From positions 8,550,729 to 8,614,728 of the forward strand of contig CM049314.1 of NCBI GenBank assembly GCA_026874595.1: a DNA stretch of 64,000 nt, given 5' to 3'. Shown here piece by piece: positions 36,730 to 49,447 of the stretch. The translations under genes were made by a program, and so were the position numbers. Source of the DNA: Sipunculus nudus (Eukaryota > Annelida > Sipuncula > Golfingiida > Sipunculidae). The notes below the pieces were generated by a model that saw nothing but the letters and a program-made list of their open reading frames with translations, was not told where the DNA came from and searched no databases. How positions within the stretch are numbered: position 1 is the stretch's first letter; every line of letters starts with the position of its first letter.

Positions 36730-37012
36730 ACTGAAAGTGAAGTCGGCGCTTCCGGAAAATCCGGCCCGCACTGGCTCCCTCAACAACGACCAAGTTTGAC
36801 AGATTGAGTCGGTATAAAGTTAGATATTTAAGGCGAAAATGGAAGATACTGATAGAGTTGAAGATCGAAGTGAGAGAGATGGAGGAACCCGGAGAGAACC
36901 ACCGACCTTGGACGGGCCACTACAACCCACTCTCATAGCAGCACCTGGGATCAAACCCGGGTGGCCAGCGGAGAAGGCCGAGCATTTTACCGCTCAGCTG
37001 TCCAGGCCCCAC
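36730..37012 (-). mobile_element. tRNA-derived SINE with intact target-site duplication
   Basis: In minus orientation the element starts with a tRNA-like head. An A-box-like sequence, agctgagcggtaaaatgctc, and a B box, gggtttgatccca, stand at tRNA spacing (about 36950-37008). A middle domain with ggtggttctctccgggttcc resembles the conserved central domain of marine invertebrate SINEs. The element is flanked by a perfect 14-bp direct repeat, tcacaaagtaagtg, at 36716-36729 and 37013-37026, as expected from LINE-assisted insertion. The 178-codon plus-strand frame starting at 36839 crosses it and is not a gene. Confidence 0.85.
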
Positions 37013-37194
37013 TCACAAAGTAAGTGGCAAGGCAAATATATCGATCTGGACCAGTTCCTGATTCGTCAAGACCTGATCCCGGTCCGGGTTCAGATCGGCC
37101 TTAATCCAGATCTTCGATTATTAACAGAAAGAATGACTCCCTGTCTGATCAATTCAAGATTATGGCTATCGTGCATTCCTCACGCATGCAGCGG

Positions 37195-39811
37195 TTATTG
37201 TATCCCCAGACAAAGTCGGGGGATACTATGTTTTTATACCGGTCCCGCCGCCGCCGCCACCGCCGCCGCCGCCGCATATAAATCTTGTTGGCGCGATAAC
37301 CCAAAAAATATTTCACGGAACTTTACCAAACTTGGTATATGTATAGATATGGGTGAGAGGACGACGCCTATTTAAAATGAGGTCATGACCTTTACTAGGA
37401 GAGTGTCCTTGACCTTGAATAGGTCCAATTTTGGGGAAAATCACACAAATTCTTTAATATCTCAAGAAATCTTGCATGGATTTATCCCAAAATCAAGTTG
37501 ATGGAAGATCATGGATAGGGTTGTCATGTTCCAGAAACTGGTGGCGCCACCTATTATTCTTTACTTGTTTTTGTGCCGTTTAATACCCCCAAAATTGCCA
37601 CCTTACAGTACTGAGGCATTATAAGTCAAAAACTAATGGACAGATTTCTTTTATCTTATGCATATACATAGGTATGGGTTATGGGATGATGTTTATTTAA
37701 ATTGGGGTCATGACCTTTCCTATGATAGTGGCCTTGACCTTGAATATTGCCATATATGGTGAAAATCACACACCTCTTATGATATCTCCAGTGTTGATAG
37801 CCATATGGATTTCAAACATGACTTATGTATGGCCCACCACTAAAGTAAGAACCCTATAGGTTCTAGGGTCATGAGGTCAAAGGTCAAGGTCACTGGACTG
37901 GCTTTTTAAAAGATACTGTGGATGCATTTTAAGCCAAACTTTCATCTTAGGTCTTCCATCTTGAATGTATAGCTCACTTGCCAGTAGTGGATGATCCATA
38001 TAAATTTTGGGGTCACAAGGTCAAAGGTCAAGGCCACAGGAGCTATCTGTCCAAAAATTAGTTTCTGGATGATAATTCCTGCTTTTTTTGATGTATTGAT
38101 TTCAAACTTGACTTATATATGTCCCATTGAAAAAGCAAGACTCCAATTGATTTTGGGGTCATGAGGTCAAAGGTCAAGGTCACAGGACACATCTTTAAAA
38201 AGATTGTGGATGCATTTTCAGCCAAACATTTCATCTCAGACTTTTCATCTTGCACATGTAAGTCATCTGCCAATAGAGGAAGACCCCTATCAGTTTTGAG
38301 GTCACAAGGTCAAAGGTGAAGGTCACAGGAGCCATCTGTCTAAAAATTAGTTTCTGGATGATAATTCCTGCATTTATTGATGTATGGATTTCAAACTTGA
38401 CTTGTATATGTCCCATTGGAAAAGCAAGACCCAAATTGATTTTGAGGTTATGAGGTCAAAGGTCAAGGTCACAGGACACACCTTTAAAAAGATGTGGATG
38501 CATTTTCAGCCAAACATTTCATCTCAGATCTTTCATCTTGCACATATAGTTCACCTGCCAAGAGAGGAAGAACCCTATCAAGTTTGAGGTCACAAGGTCA
38601 AAGGTGAAGGTCACAGGAGCCATCTGTCCAAAAATTAGTTTCTGGATGATAATTCCTGCTTTTATCGATGTATGGATTTCAAACATGACTTGTATATGTC
38701 CCATTGGAAAAGCAAGACCCAAATTGATTTTGAGGTTATGAGGTCAAAGGTCAAGGTCACAGGACACACCTTTAAAAAGATGTGGATGCATTTTCAGTCA
38801 AACATTTCATCTCAGATCTTCCATCTTGCACATATAGTTCACCGGCCAAGAGAGGAAGAACCCTATTAATTTTGAGGTCACAATGTCAAAGGTGAAGGTC
38901 ACAGGAGCCATCTGTCCAAAATTTAGTTTCTGGATGATAATTCCTTCTTTTATTGATGTATGGATTTCAAACTCGACTTGTATTTGACCCTTTGGAAAAG
39001 CAAGACCTGAATTGATTTTGGGGTCATGAGGTCAAAGGTCAAGGTCACAGGAAACCTTTTTAAAAAGATTGTGGATGCATTTTCAGCCAAACAATTCATC
39101 TCAGATCTTTCATCTTGCACATATAGTTCACCTGCCAAGAGTAGAAGACCCCTATCAATTGTGAGGTCAAAGGTGAAGGTCACAGGAGCCATCAGTCCAA
39201 AATTTAGTTTCTGGATGATAATTCCTGCTTTTACTGATGTATAGATTTCAAACTTGACTTGTATTTGTCCCATTGGAAAAGCAAGACCCAAATTGATTTT
39301 GAGGTTATGAGGTCAAAGGTCAAGGTCACAGGACACACCTTTAAAAAGATGTGGATGCATTTTCAGCCAAACATTTCATCTCAGATCTTTCATCTTGCAC
39401 ATATAATTCACCTGCCAAGAGAGGAAGAACCCTATCAATTTTGAGGTCACAAGGTCAAAGGTGAAGGTCACAGGAGCCATCTGTCCAAAAATTAGTTTCT
39501 GGGTGATAATTCCTGCTTTATTGATGTATAGATTTCAAACTTAACTTGCATATGTCCCATTGGAAAAGCAAGACCAGATTTGATTTTGGGGTCATGAGGT
39601 CACAGGTCAAGGTCACAGGACACATCTTTAAAAAGATCAAGGTCACAGGACCAACATCTTTAACAAGATTGTTGATTGTTAGATGGAAGAAACAATGAAT
39701 ATGCCAAGTGTCAGTATATGCTGCTAAAAATGGGGGGTCTATTTATAAAGGGGGTGGGGGCCTACTATGTCTGGGGATACTCTGGCACCTGCGGTGCCAA
39801 GAAATGTCTAG
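37195..39811 (+). mobile_element. Helentron/HINE-like element, left copy
   Basis: The 5' end reads ttattgtatccccagac and forms a TATCCCC...GGGGATA hairpin. An inverted copy of this end, ctatgtctggggatac, lies just before the 3' end. It is followed by a strong hairpin TGGCACC-tgc-GGTGCCA (39783-39799) and a CTAG end (39808-39811). Asymmetric inverted repeats, a 3' hairpin, a CTRR-type terminus and a central tandem array are the hallmarks of non-autonomous Helentron-type (HINE) elements such as the oyster pearl families. No Rep/helicase gene is present. A CCG run lies at 37245-37274. Confidence 0.65.
37860..39660 (+). repeat. Central tandem array of the left HINE-like element
   Basis: About six to seven units of about 288 bp, each made of two diverged halves of about 144 bp. 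Every half carries an AGGTCA-rich box: aggtcaaaggtcaaggtcac in one half and aggtcaaaggtgaaggtcac in the other. Reading frames with KVKVTG or VTFTFDL arise from these boxes and are not genes. Confidence 0.9.
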
Positions 39812-41790
39812 TTTATACTGTATTCGTTCCAGAACTTTTTCGCTTTCACTGCAGCTGTGTATATAGAACATTTTCGGAGTCTCAGTACCATTAAACTGGC
39901 AGTACAGGACCTATAGAACCAGAGCAACGAGAGCGGGCTGTCGTGCTTAAGAGGCACTTTGCGATACCATGCATTTATATACCTCTTGGTCTGATTACAA
40001 TTCTTGGCCCTGTGCCAGCCCTGTCGGTGAAACCCGGAGAATCTTTAAATAAAAAGCAGCGGTTAGAGCCAAGGATATATATATATATATAAATGGCTGC
40101 CTGTGTGTAACCGCTGCGTCAGAAGTATGGCTGCCCATGCCCCTGGTCAAGCTCATAACTGTATCTATAAATATATGTTGAGTAGATGTCCACAAGACCC
40201 TTATTGATTTTAAAAGCAATGTTAAAATGTTTATATTTTCTTCAAATGATTCATTTTCTCTGTTTTAAATGCAAAAATTAATTATTTAATTATTTTATAT
40301 CAATGCCCAAGTCACTGATCAATTTAAACTGTTATGAAGCAGGTATTTAAACTGGCAACTCTGTTTCACAGTTATGAATATATTTGCAAAGTTCCTCTCT
40401 GATTTCATCATATATGGACAGGAACATTACTGGTGTATTAAGGGGGTGGTCGAATGGGTCGCATCATTCCATTTCTATAGCTTATTTGATGAGGCCGGAG
40501 GATCCCGAATGTCAGCAATTAAGGCCATGTGTGTTAGATATAACTGGACCTTTAGTGCAATAAAATCTTATTTGATGTTTACTAAATACTCGTTCCTTAT
40601 TTTGATTATTGATGATAATAATCATTCGCGAAATCGCAATTACAGCACTCACTTCTATTACATTTCCACTTTATATACTAATGTGCATATGGCTTAAATT
40701 TTCTGACAACGCAAGTTGCTGTGCTGTTGTTAACTGATACCACAAATCAAAAAGTGGTTCCATTTCACACATGTCGTGAGTGGTTGAATCAAGTGTTGAT
40801 TTTGCCTCATACCTCAATGTACGAAGTGTTGATTTTGCCTCATTGCCCTAATGTAACTAGAAGATACTGAAAAAGGGGAAAACTGAAAGTAGATGTACAT
40901 ATTTTGTTAAAAGTGACTCAACTGACACGTGAAGAATTTAAAATGAGAAAAGTATTATCGTGCCCCTAAAATATTTTAAATAATTTTTGGGATCCCAATT
41001 CAGCAAAATATCCCGTCAGACCTAAACCGAATGGAGAATAAACTGCACACGATCTTATTTAAAAGCAAAATCAGTACAGCAGTATATACAACCTGGAATT
41101 ACTCCCGGTCGGCTGTTCACTCGATCAGTGTTATGAACCTTAGATTTAGTCAACACATCCATCACGCACAGTTTTAGTTTATAAATATTTAGTAAATAAA
41201 TTATTAATAAATTTTGAATGTTTCATCGCTTTCGAATTTTGTAAATTTAGCTTTATATGTATTTCTAAAAAATATATCCCCGGTAAGCAGATATTTCATA
41301 AAATAGTCGTGATAATCCTTACTGAACAATATCCTGACACGCTATATACAAGCAACTAGGCCTACATGCATGGTAATTTTCATATATATTGATATTTGCG
41401 CAGTCTAGGTAATTACAAGTAAAATCCATTTAAACCGTCTTATGACTATAGTTCATGCAGTAATCGTTTTTTTTTTTAAAAGAAGTATGTAGCCTACATG
41501 ATATAACTAATGTATTGGAGTTTCATTGATACATGAAACTGAATCGAACGTCTTGACAGTGTCTTCATGACGTTAACTAGGCCTACATGTATATATATAG
41601 TGCTTTATTGTCTATATTCACATAATTATATATTGAAGTAATAAAGTGAATATTTAACGTATGTTACAATATTTCCACATACTCTAGTATTTACACCACG
41701 TGACCGCAGGCCTCCCGCCCGAGTCATTTGTCAAATTGTTTTCCACTTCGCGCTCGCTTGCGCTGCCGCCCGCGCTTGTGTTTCAGGCCA
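39812..41790. other. Spacer between the two inverted HINE-like copies
   Basis: About 2 kb without a recognised gene. It includes a short AT tract near 40075-40091 and a 33-bp direct duplication around gtgttgattttgcctcat (about 40794-40850). Confidence 0.5.
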
Positions 41791-41792
41791 GA

Positions 41793-41860
41793 TCTTAGAC
41801 TGGTACCCTGCTCTAATATGGCCCTCGGCCAAGCATAGATCATAGACATAGCAGGTTCTC
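41793..41860. repeat. Extra partial copy of the foldback element end
   Basis: ttagactggtaccctgctct followed by atatggccctcggccaagcatag. This duplicates, in the same orientation, the terminal repeat that starts about 100 bp to the right (41889) and matches the right terminal repeat (45798-45922) in inverse orientation. Confidence 0.6.
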
Positions 41861-42254
41861 AACCACGTGATGATCAAGGCTTAACATCGTGTTAGACTGG
41901 TACCCCGCTCTATTATGGCACCGCTGCTCTAGGCCAATCATAGAGACGGGCGTACAACGCCATCTTTTGTACTCCCGGCAGACTGGTTCCAACTCCAGTA
42001 TGTATTATATACAATAAAAATATGCATTTCGATTACTCAGTGAAGTTGCCAAAAGTTGGCTGTACATTTTGTGTGACATTTATGACTAGATTAATATATA
42101 TTGATAACTAGACATTTCTTGGCACCGCAGGTGCCAGAGTATCCCCAGACATAGTAGGCCCCCCTCCTACAAGAACAGACCCCCATTTTTAGCAGCATAT
42201 ACTGACACTTGGCATATTTATTGTTTATTCCATCTAACGATCCACAATCTTGTT

Positions 42255-44930
42255 GAAGATGTTGGTCCTGTGACCTTGATCTTTTTAAAGATGTGTCCTG
42301 TGACCTTGACCTTTGATCTCATAACCCCAAAATCAATTTGGGTCTTGCTTTTCCAATGGGACATATGCAAGTCAAGTTTGAAATCTATACATCAATAAAG
42401 CAGGAATTATCATCCAGAAACTTATTTTTGGACAGATGGCTCCTGTGACCTTCACCTTTGACCTTGTGACCTCAAAATTGATAGTGTTCTTCCTCTCTTG
42501 GCAGGAGAACTATATGTGTAAGATGAAAGATATGAGATGAAATGTTTGACTGAAAATGCATCCACATCTTTTTAAAGATGTGTCCTGTGACCTTGACCTT
42601 TGACCTCATGACCCCAAAATCAATTTTGGTCTTACTTTTCCAATGGGACATATACAAGTCAAGTTTGAAACACATACATCAATAAAAGCAGGAATTATCA
42701 TCCAGAAACTAATTTTTGAATATATATGGCTCCTGTGACCTTCATCTTTGACCTTGTGACCTCAAAACTGATAGGGTCTTCCACTCTTGGCAGGTGAACT
42801 ATATGTGCAAGAGGAAAGATCTGAGATGAATTGTTTGGCTGAAAATGCATCCACAATCTTTTTAAAGAGGTTTCCTGTGACCTTGACCTTTGACCTCATG
42901 ACCCCAAAATCAATTTGGGTCTTGCTTTTCTAATGGGTCAATAACAAAGCCAAGTTTGAAATCCATACATCAGTAAAAGATGGAATTATCATCCAGAAAC
43001 TAATTTTTGGACAGATGGCTCCTGTGACCTTCACCTTTGACCTTGTGACCTCAAAACTGATAGGGTTCTTCCTCTCTTGGCAGGTGAACTATATGTGCAA
43101 GATGAAAGACCTGAAATGAAATGTTTGGCTGAAAATGCATCCACATCTTTTTAAAGATGTGACCTTGACCTTTGACCTCATGACCCCAAAATCAATTTGG
43201 GTCTTGCTTTTCCAATGGGACATATATAAGTCAAGTTTGAAATCCATACATCAATAAAAGCAGGAATTATCATCCAGAAACTAATTTTTGGACATATGGC
43301 TCCTGTGACCTTCACCTTTGACCTTGTGACCTCAAAATTGATAGGGGTTTTTCACTCTTGGCAGGTGAACTATATGTGCAAGATGAAAGATCTGAGATGA
43401 ATTGTTTGGCTGAAAATGCATCCACAATCTTTTTATAGAGGTTTCCTGTGACCTTGACCTTTGACCTCATGACCCCAAATTCAATTCCGGTCTTGCTTTT
43501 CCAATGGGTCAAGTACAAGTCAAGTTTGAAATCCAAACATCAATAAAAGAAGGAATTATCATCCAGAAACTAATTTTTGGACAGATGGCTCCTGTGACCT
43601 TCACCTTTGACCTTGTGACCTCAAATCTGATAGGGTTCTTCCTCTCTTGGCAGGTGAACTATATGTGCAAGATGAAAGACCTGAGATGAAATGTTTGGCT
43701 GAAAATGCATCCACATCTTTTTAAAGATGTGACCTTGACCTTTGACCTCATGACCCCAAAATCAATTTAGGTCTTGCTTTTCCAATGGGATATATATAAG
43801 TCAAGTTTGAAATCCATACATCAATAAAAGCAGGAATTATCATCCAGAAACTAATTTTTGGACATATGGCTCCTGTGACCTTCACCTTTGACCTTGTGAC
43901 CTCAAAATTGATAGGGGTCTTCCACTCTTGGCAGGTGAACTATATGTGCAAGATGAAAGATCTGAGATGAATTGTTTGGCTGAAAATGCATCCACAATCT
44001 TTTTATAGAGGTTTCCTGTGACCTTTACCTTTGACCTTATGACCCCAAATTCAATTCCGGTCTTGCTTTTCCAATGGGTCAAATTCAAGTCAAGTTTTGA
44101 AATCCAAACATCAATAAAAGAAGGAATCATCATCCAGAAACTAATTTTTGGACAGATGGCTCCTGTGACCTTCACCTTTGACCTTGTGACCTCAAAATTG
44201 ATAGGGTTCTTCCTCTCTTGGCAGGTGAACTATATGTGCAAGATGAAAGGTCTGAGATGAAATGTTTGGCTGAAAATGCATCCACATCTTTTTAAAGATG
44301 TGTCCTGTGACCTTGACCTTTGACCTCATGACCCCAAAATCAATTTGGGTCTTGCTTTTCCAATGGGACATATATAAGTCAAGTTTGAAATCCATACATC
44401 AATAAAAGCAGGAATTATGATCCAGAAACTAATTTTTGGACATATGGCTCCTGTGACCTTCACCTTTGACCTTGTGACCTCAAAATTGATAGGGGTCTTC
44501 CACTCTTGGCAGGTGAACTATATGTGCAAGATGAAAGATCTGAGATGAATTGTTTGGCTGAAAATGCATCCACAATCTTTTTATAGAGGTTTCCTGTGAC
44601 CTTGACCTTTGACCTCATGACCCCAAAATCAATTTGAGTCTTGCTTTTTCAATGGGACATATATAAGTCAATTTTGAAATCATTACATCAATAAAAGCAG
44701 GAATTATCATCCAGAAACTAATTTTTGGACAGATAGCTCCTGTGGCCTTGACCTTTGACCTTGTGACCCCAAAATTTATATGGATCATCCATTATTGGCA
44801 AGTGAGCTATATATTCAAGATGGAAGACCTGGGATGAAAGTTTGGCTTAAAATGCATCCAAAGTATCTTTTAAAATGCCAGTCCAGTGACCTTGACCTTT
44901 GACCTCATGACCCTAGAACCTATAGGGTTC
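42255..44930 (-). repeat. Central tandem array of the right HINE-like element, higher-order
   Basis: About ten units of about 285 bp. Two unit types alternate for much of the array: one has gaggtttcctgtgacc, the other aagatgtg(tcctgtg)acc. This gives a dimer period of about 570 bp (43155/43725 and 43438/44008). Each unit carries tgaccttgacctttgacctc, the complement of the AGGTCA box. Confidence 0.9.
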
Positions 44931-45504
44931 TTACTTTAGTGGTGGGCCATACATAAGTCATGTTTGAAATCCATATGGCTATCAACACTGGAGATATCAT
45001 AAGAGGTGTGTGATTTTCACCATATATGGCAATATTCAAGGTCAAGGCCACTATCATAGGAAAGGTTATGACCCCAATTTAAATAAGCATCATCCCATAA
45101 CCCATACCTATGTATATGCATAATATAAAAGAAATCTGTCCATTAGTTTTTGACTTATAATGCTCACAGTGCTGTAAGGTGGCAATTTAGGGGGTATTAA
45201 ACGGCACGAAAAAAAGTAAAGAATAATAGGTGGCGCCACCAGTTTCTGGAACATGACAACCCTATCCATGATCTTCCATCAACTTGATTTTGGGATAAAT
45301 CCATGCAAGATTTCTTGAGATATTAAAGAATTTGTGTGATTTTCCCCAAAATTGGACCTATTCAAGGTCAAGGACACTCTCCTAGTAAAGGTCATGACCT
45401 CATTTTAAATAGGCGTCGTCCTCTTACCCATATCTATACATATACCAAGTTTGGTAAAGTTCCGTGAAATATTTTTTGGGTTATCGCGCCAACAAGATTC
45501 ATAT

Positions 45505-45547
<43 letters not shown>
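45505..45547. repeat. (GCG)n trinucleotide run
   Basis: About 14 uninterrupted units near the 5' end of the right HINE-like copy. The left copy has a shorter, interrupted run at the matching place (37245-37274). Confidence 0.95.
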
Positions 45548-45922
45548 GACCGGTATGAAAACATAGTATCCCCCGACTTTGTCTGGGGATACAATAAATC
45601 AATGCCACGTACAGTGGAATATCAAAGATTCAGTATATCGTATTATCTATACATCCATCATTCAATTTTTGTGCAACAACTCATTTTTCAATATTTGAAA
45701 ACTAGAAATAACTAAAGAAAGTAATTCTCATAAGAAATATTCACGGATAACCAGCCAGGATCGCGTGAACGTCCATGACAATAGGTATGAGAGTGCATAC
45801 TGGAGTTGGAACCAGTCTACAGGTAAGTCAGGAGTTGCAACTGGGAGTACTTAAGATGGCGTTGTACGCCTGTCTCTATGCTTGGCTGAGGGCCAAAATA
45901 GAGCAGGGTACCAGTCTAAACA

Positions 45923-47689
45923 TCGTGTAAGTTTAACACGAGACCCGGTCGGGTCGAGCACTCTCCCTGTGACACTCCTTGGTTCACCAACTACGCATAT
46001 AGGCGGCGCACGTATACGTCACAGAATTTAATATGTTTGACTAATTTTACGTGTTTTTTCAAATATATCCTGAAATTATATTATAGATACATGCTTTATA
46101 TTAGTTTACAATATATATTTTAATAATTTTATTTCAGAAGATATACCGAGCATTTTGTTCTTGTTAAAGTATTAGCTTAACACACCAGAAATGTTATTCA
46201 ATCAATCACCTTATATAGTTACATTAACCTGCAATGTTACTCTGGTTTCTCTTCAGCCACGCATAAATCTTTCGCCTTTTACTAAAGATTTCCGTGGAGA
46301 GGAACACTACAATGAGTCTATGATTAATTTCTGGAACCCTGCACACGCAGGGTTATATTAATAAAAAGTTAAGTGTAACCCCTCTGATCTTGCAAATACC
46401 ACAACTCGGGGTTGTTGCAAACCCTTACGTTCATGGTTACGTCTTAGTCCTTGCATGCATACTAAGGAATTTATTTGAAATTATTAATTCACAAGACGGA
46501 CTTGTTTGCCAACTTCTTGCCCATTCAATACGATGTATTTTCACTTTAGGAACTTCTCACCTACATGCGAGGTCTGTGGCCAGGTACAAAATCTTATATG
46601 TCACACTGAAGAAAATATGAAATCCCACTAATGCATTTTAATTATTTATTCAACACGTTAAAGTATTTCGCCACTCTGACGTGTATTCGAGTCCTTTTTT
46701 TGCAGGGGCGTCAATACAAGGGTGGGGATGGGTGGGGTTATATATACCCCCCCGCATTTTGCCAAGGGGGGATGGTAAATGTAATTATCTCCCTGCTGGT
46801 CAGAGAAAAACAATTATATATTGGAAATTAAATATATTAATAATTATAATTATACACTTTGGTTTTTCTTAGAATAATATACACCTTAACCTCGTTTAGA
46901 ACTAACTTATACTGGAAACATAATACTTTGTTTTTAAACTTTATACTTAATTGTAAGATATTTGAAATGTGTCACACAAACAATAATTAATGATCTGTTG
47001 TCAAATATATTCATGCATGTTGGAGGTTCTATATAACCATATATATAGGTGTGTGTGTGTGTGTGTGTGTGAGTGTGTGTGTGTATAAATAGCATATTTG
47101 CAACCCAGGACGCCTTTAACATGTAAAACCATGCGTGTAAGAAATATGAATGAATCAATAGGGTTAATCATTATAATAAATTTGAAGAAGTGTTGGTTGG
47201 AAAGGATCGGTGGGAACTGAAACCCGTATAGTGGCTTGCGCCATCTTCAGGCATCGTCTGTTACCTCTTACATTGTTTTATTTAACCGTTTTATAGTAAA
47301 TGCTTGTTTAAATTACAAAAAAAAATCTCTTATTTATATAATTTACACTTGCATCCTTCTCGCTGCATGGCTTCCAATTAAAAGTGACATGCTTTGGCGC
47401 GTGTTGACCAAAATATCACAAGTGCATGTTTATTCCAAGAAAAACAAGATTTTGATTTCGGCTGTTTATAAATGATCTCAACAACCGCTGATGAGCCATG
47501 GGTTACTTCTATAGTGACTATAGAAAACATACACTCCAAAGGTCTATTCCCGTTTAACGAAATAAAGATAAAGGAAAATGGAAACATGCATGTACACATT
47601 TAAATTATGAAAACACCTCACTCTACTGAAAAAAGAACAGTGTGAACAGGACCGCCTTTTCATGCACTACGATTATTAGTGAAAATATA

Positions 47690-47750
<61 letters not shown>

Positions 47751-49402
47751 CACAAGAACATATATACCGTACGAAAGTGTTTATTTTCCCAATAATCATT
47801 TCATGTCAACATAAAAAGCGAACAAACATTACATTAGACTCCTGATATAAAATAATAATGTGTTTTCAGCATTAAGAGAACAGAATTCGAAGCAGATTTA
47901 TTAAGCATATGATCATTTGCATATCACCAATAAAGTTTATAAATTTGCATATCCTAAAAAAAAGTAGCATAAATGTTTCTTTACTTTATTTCTGTTGAAT
48001 AAATAATTATTTTATACAATGACATAAAATCCCTCTTTTTTAATTTAAAATTTAAGTTACTCTGGTCCTAGCCATGACAACATGACACTCAGGCCTTCGG
48101 AAATAAACTGATAGGGTTCATCTAGTTCATCTAAAATCGACGTTTGGGGTGACAAGCTGTCGCTACTCTGGTCCCTTTTATAACCAGATCATACCCTGGA
48201 AAAATTCGACTTATATATTTAGGCTTATTACCATATCAACTGGATATCGTCCGTATAGTAACAAAGTATATGCTATCCGGACAAAATGTCTAAGGAAAAG
48301 ATACCTAAGAGAGGCAGGATATCAGAGCACTGGACATATACATATACAATATAAAGGAAAATGGGACAAAACTACTTAAAAAGCGACTTATATTATACCT
48401 GCATAATATATGCTGTTGAAATAAAATTACAAACAAGTATATTACATTCAAAATATCTTTTAAACAATGCACAAGCCATATATTTTGTACTGTTCTGCGA
48501 TGGAAAATTTATGTCTGATACTGAATAATGTAAAATTATTTACATTTCATAATGGCGTTAAGCAAATATATATGCATTCATCGGTGAAATACACAGGTAG
48601 AAAATTCCGATTGTGAACGATTCAAATATCTCCATCAGTTTAAGTTGTATTATTTAATAAACTAAAATGTCATGCAAAACTATTAGGTATACCGCTGCTC
48701 AATTAGATTAATTACGTTCTTTGGCTATATACACAATTTTAGTAGTTTACACTTGCTTCACACGAAATCTTTATAATAAAATGACTTGTACATAATGTAC
48801 AAGAAATGATCATATCATATCTAAGATATTGCACTTATTAATATAGATACATGTTTATAATTTATTAAACTTACACATAACAAGCCTTCAATTAAGCAGT
48901 GTCTGAATGGTGTTTCTTTTTTAGCTGAGTAAAATCCAATAACACATGTTATGACACTTACTCTTCAGGAATTTAATTGTCCGAAGAAAACAAACATATA
49001 TGGTTGTCCAGCAATGTTGAAGGTTTTATGGTCATGAACTTATATTTCATACTTTTTCTTCAAAATATCTACTTTTCCAATTTATTGTGTTTGGAGTTTG
49101 CTTTGTAAAATCCAATTTCAAAATGCCATTAATTGCTGTTAAAGCGTGGTCTTATTATTATCAATAAACGTTCATGGGCAATTTGGAAGACTTTGTGATC
49201 TTAACAGAATGAAAAGTCTAAGTGAGCTCCTCTCTCGGCGTCAAAAATCTTAATTACCAGCATATTCTTTATCTTTATCTTGGATTTAAAATTAATTTTT
49301 CAAGAATGCGCCTGTTGTTTCATGAAAATTGTTGTCCTTCTGTTTCTGTATTTTCCAACATTTTTCCTAGTGTTTCCTTCATAATTATATCATAAAATCA
49401 GT

Positions 49403-49447
<45 letters not shown>

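Larger units (their letters stand above)
42108..45597 (-). mobile_element. Helentron/HINE-like element, right copy (inverted)
   Basis: Same family as 37195-39811 in opposite orientation. It has the CTAG end (42108-42111), the GGTGCCA hairpin, the subterminal inverted repeat, the tandem array, the single-copy 5' region with tggcgccacc, a GCG run and the outer end ggggatacaataa. It is about 3.5 kb, longer than the left copy because its array has about ten units. Confidence 0.65.
41889..45922. mobile_element. Inverted-repeat element enclosing the right HINE-like copy
   Basis: Terminal inverted repeats of about 110-125 bp (41889-42000 and 45798-45922). Both contain agactggtacc, gcgtacaacgccatct (shown for the left arm) and agactggttccaactccagta. 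Inside lies the complete right HINE-like element. No transposase frame is visible. This is best read as a foldback or MITE-like element into which the HINE copy inserted, or as a composite unit. Confidence 0.55.

Noticed and set aside
36839-37375. 178-codon plus-strand open frame
   Set aside because: It crosses a SINE, its target duplication and the start of a HINE-like element, so it is a chance frame through repeats.
38058-44395. Many open frames with KVKVTG, VTFTFDL or MGLAFPMG motifs
   Set aside because: They are recurrent translations of the HINE-like tandem units on both strands, not a gene family.
37860-44930. CRISPR-like array
   Set aside because: Units of 285 bp with no unique spacers, in eukaryotic transposon context; not CRISPR.
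45464-45715. Poly-Arg and poly-Ala open frames
   Set aside because: Translation of the (GCG)n run in the HINE-like element.
48149-48379. 76-codon open frame with a basic C-terminal half
   Set aside because: No family match by eye and no exon borders; chance frame in AT-rich DNA.
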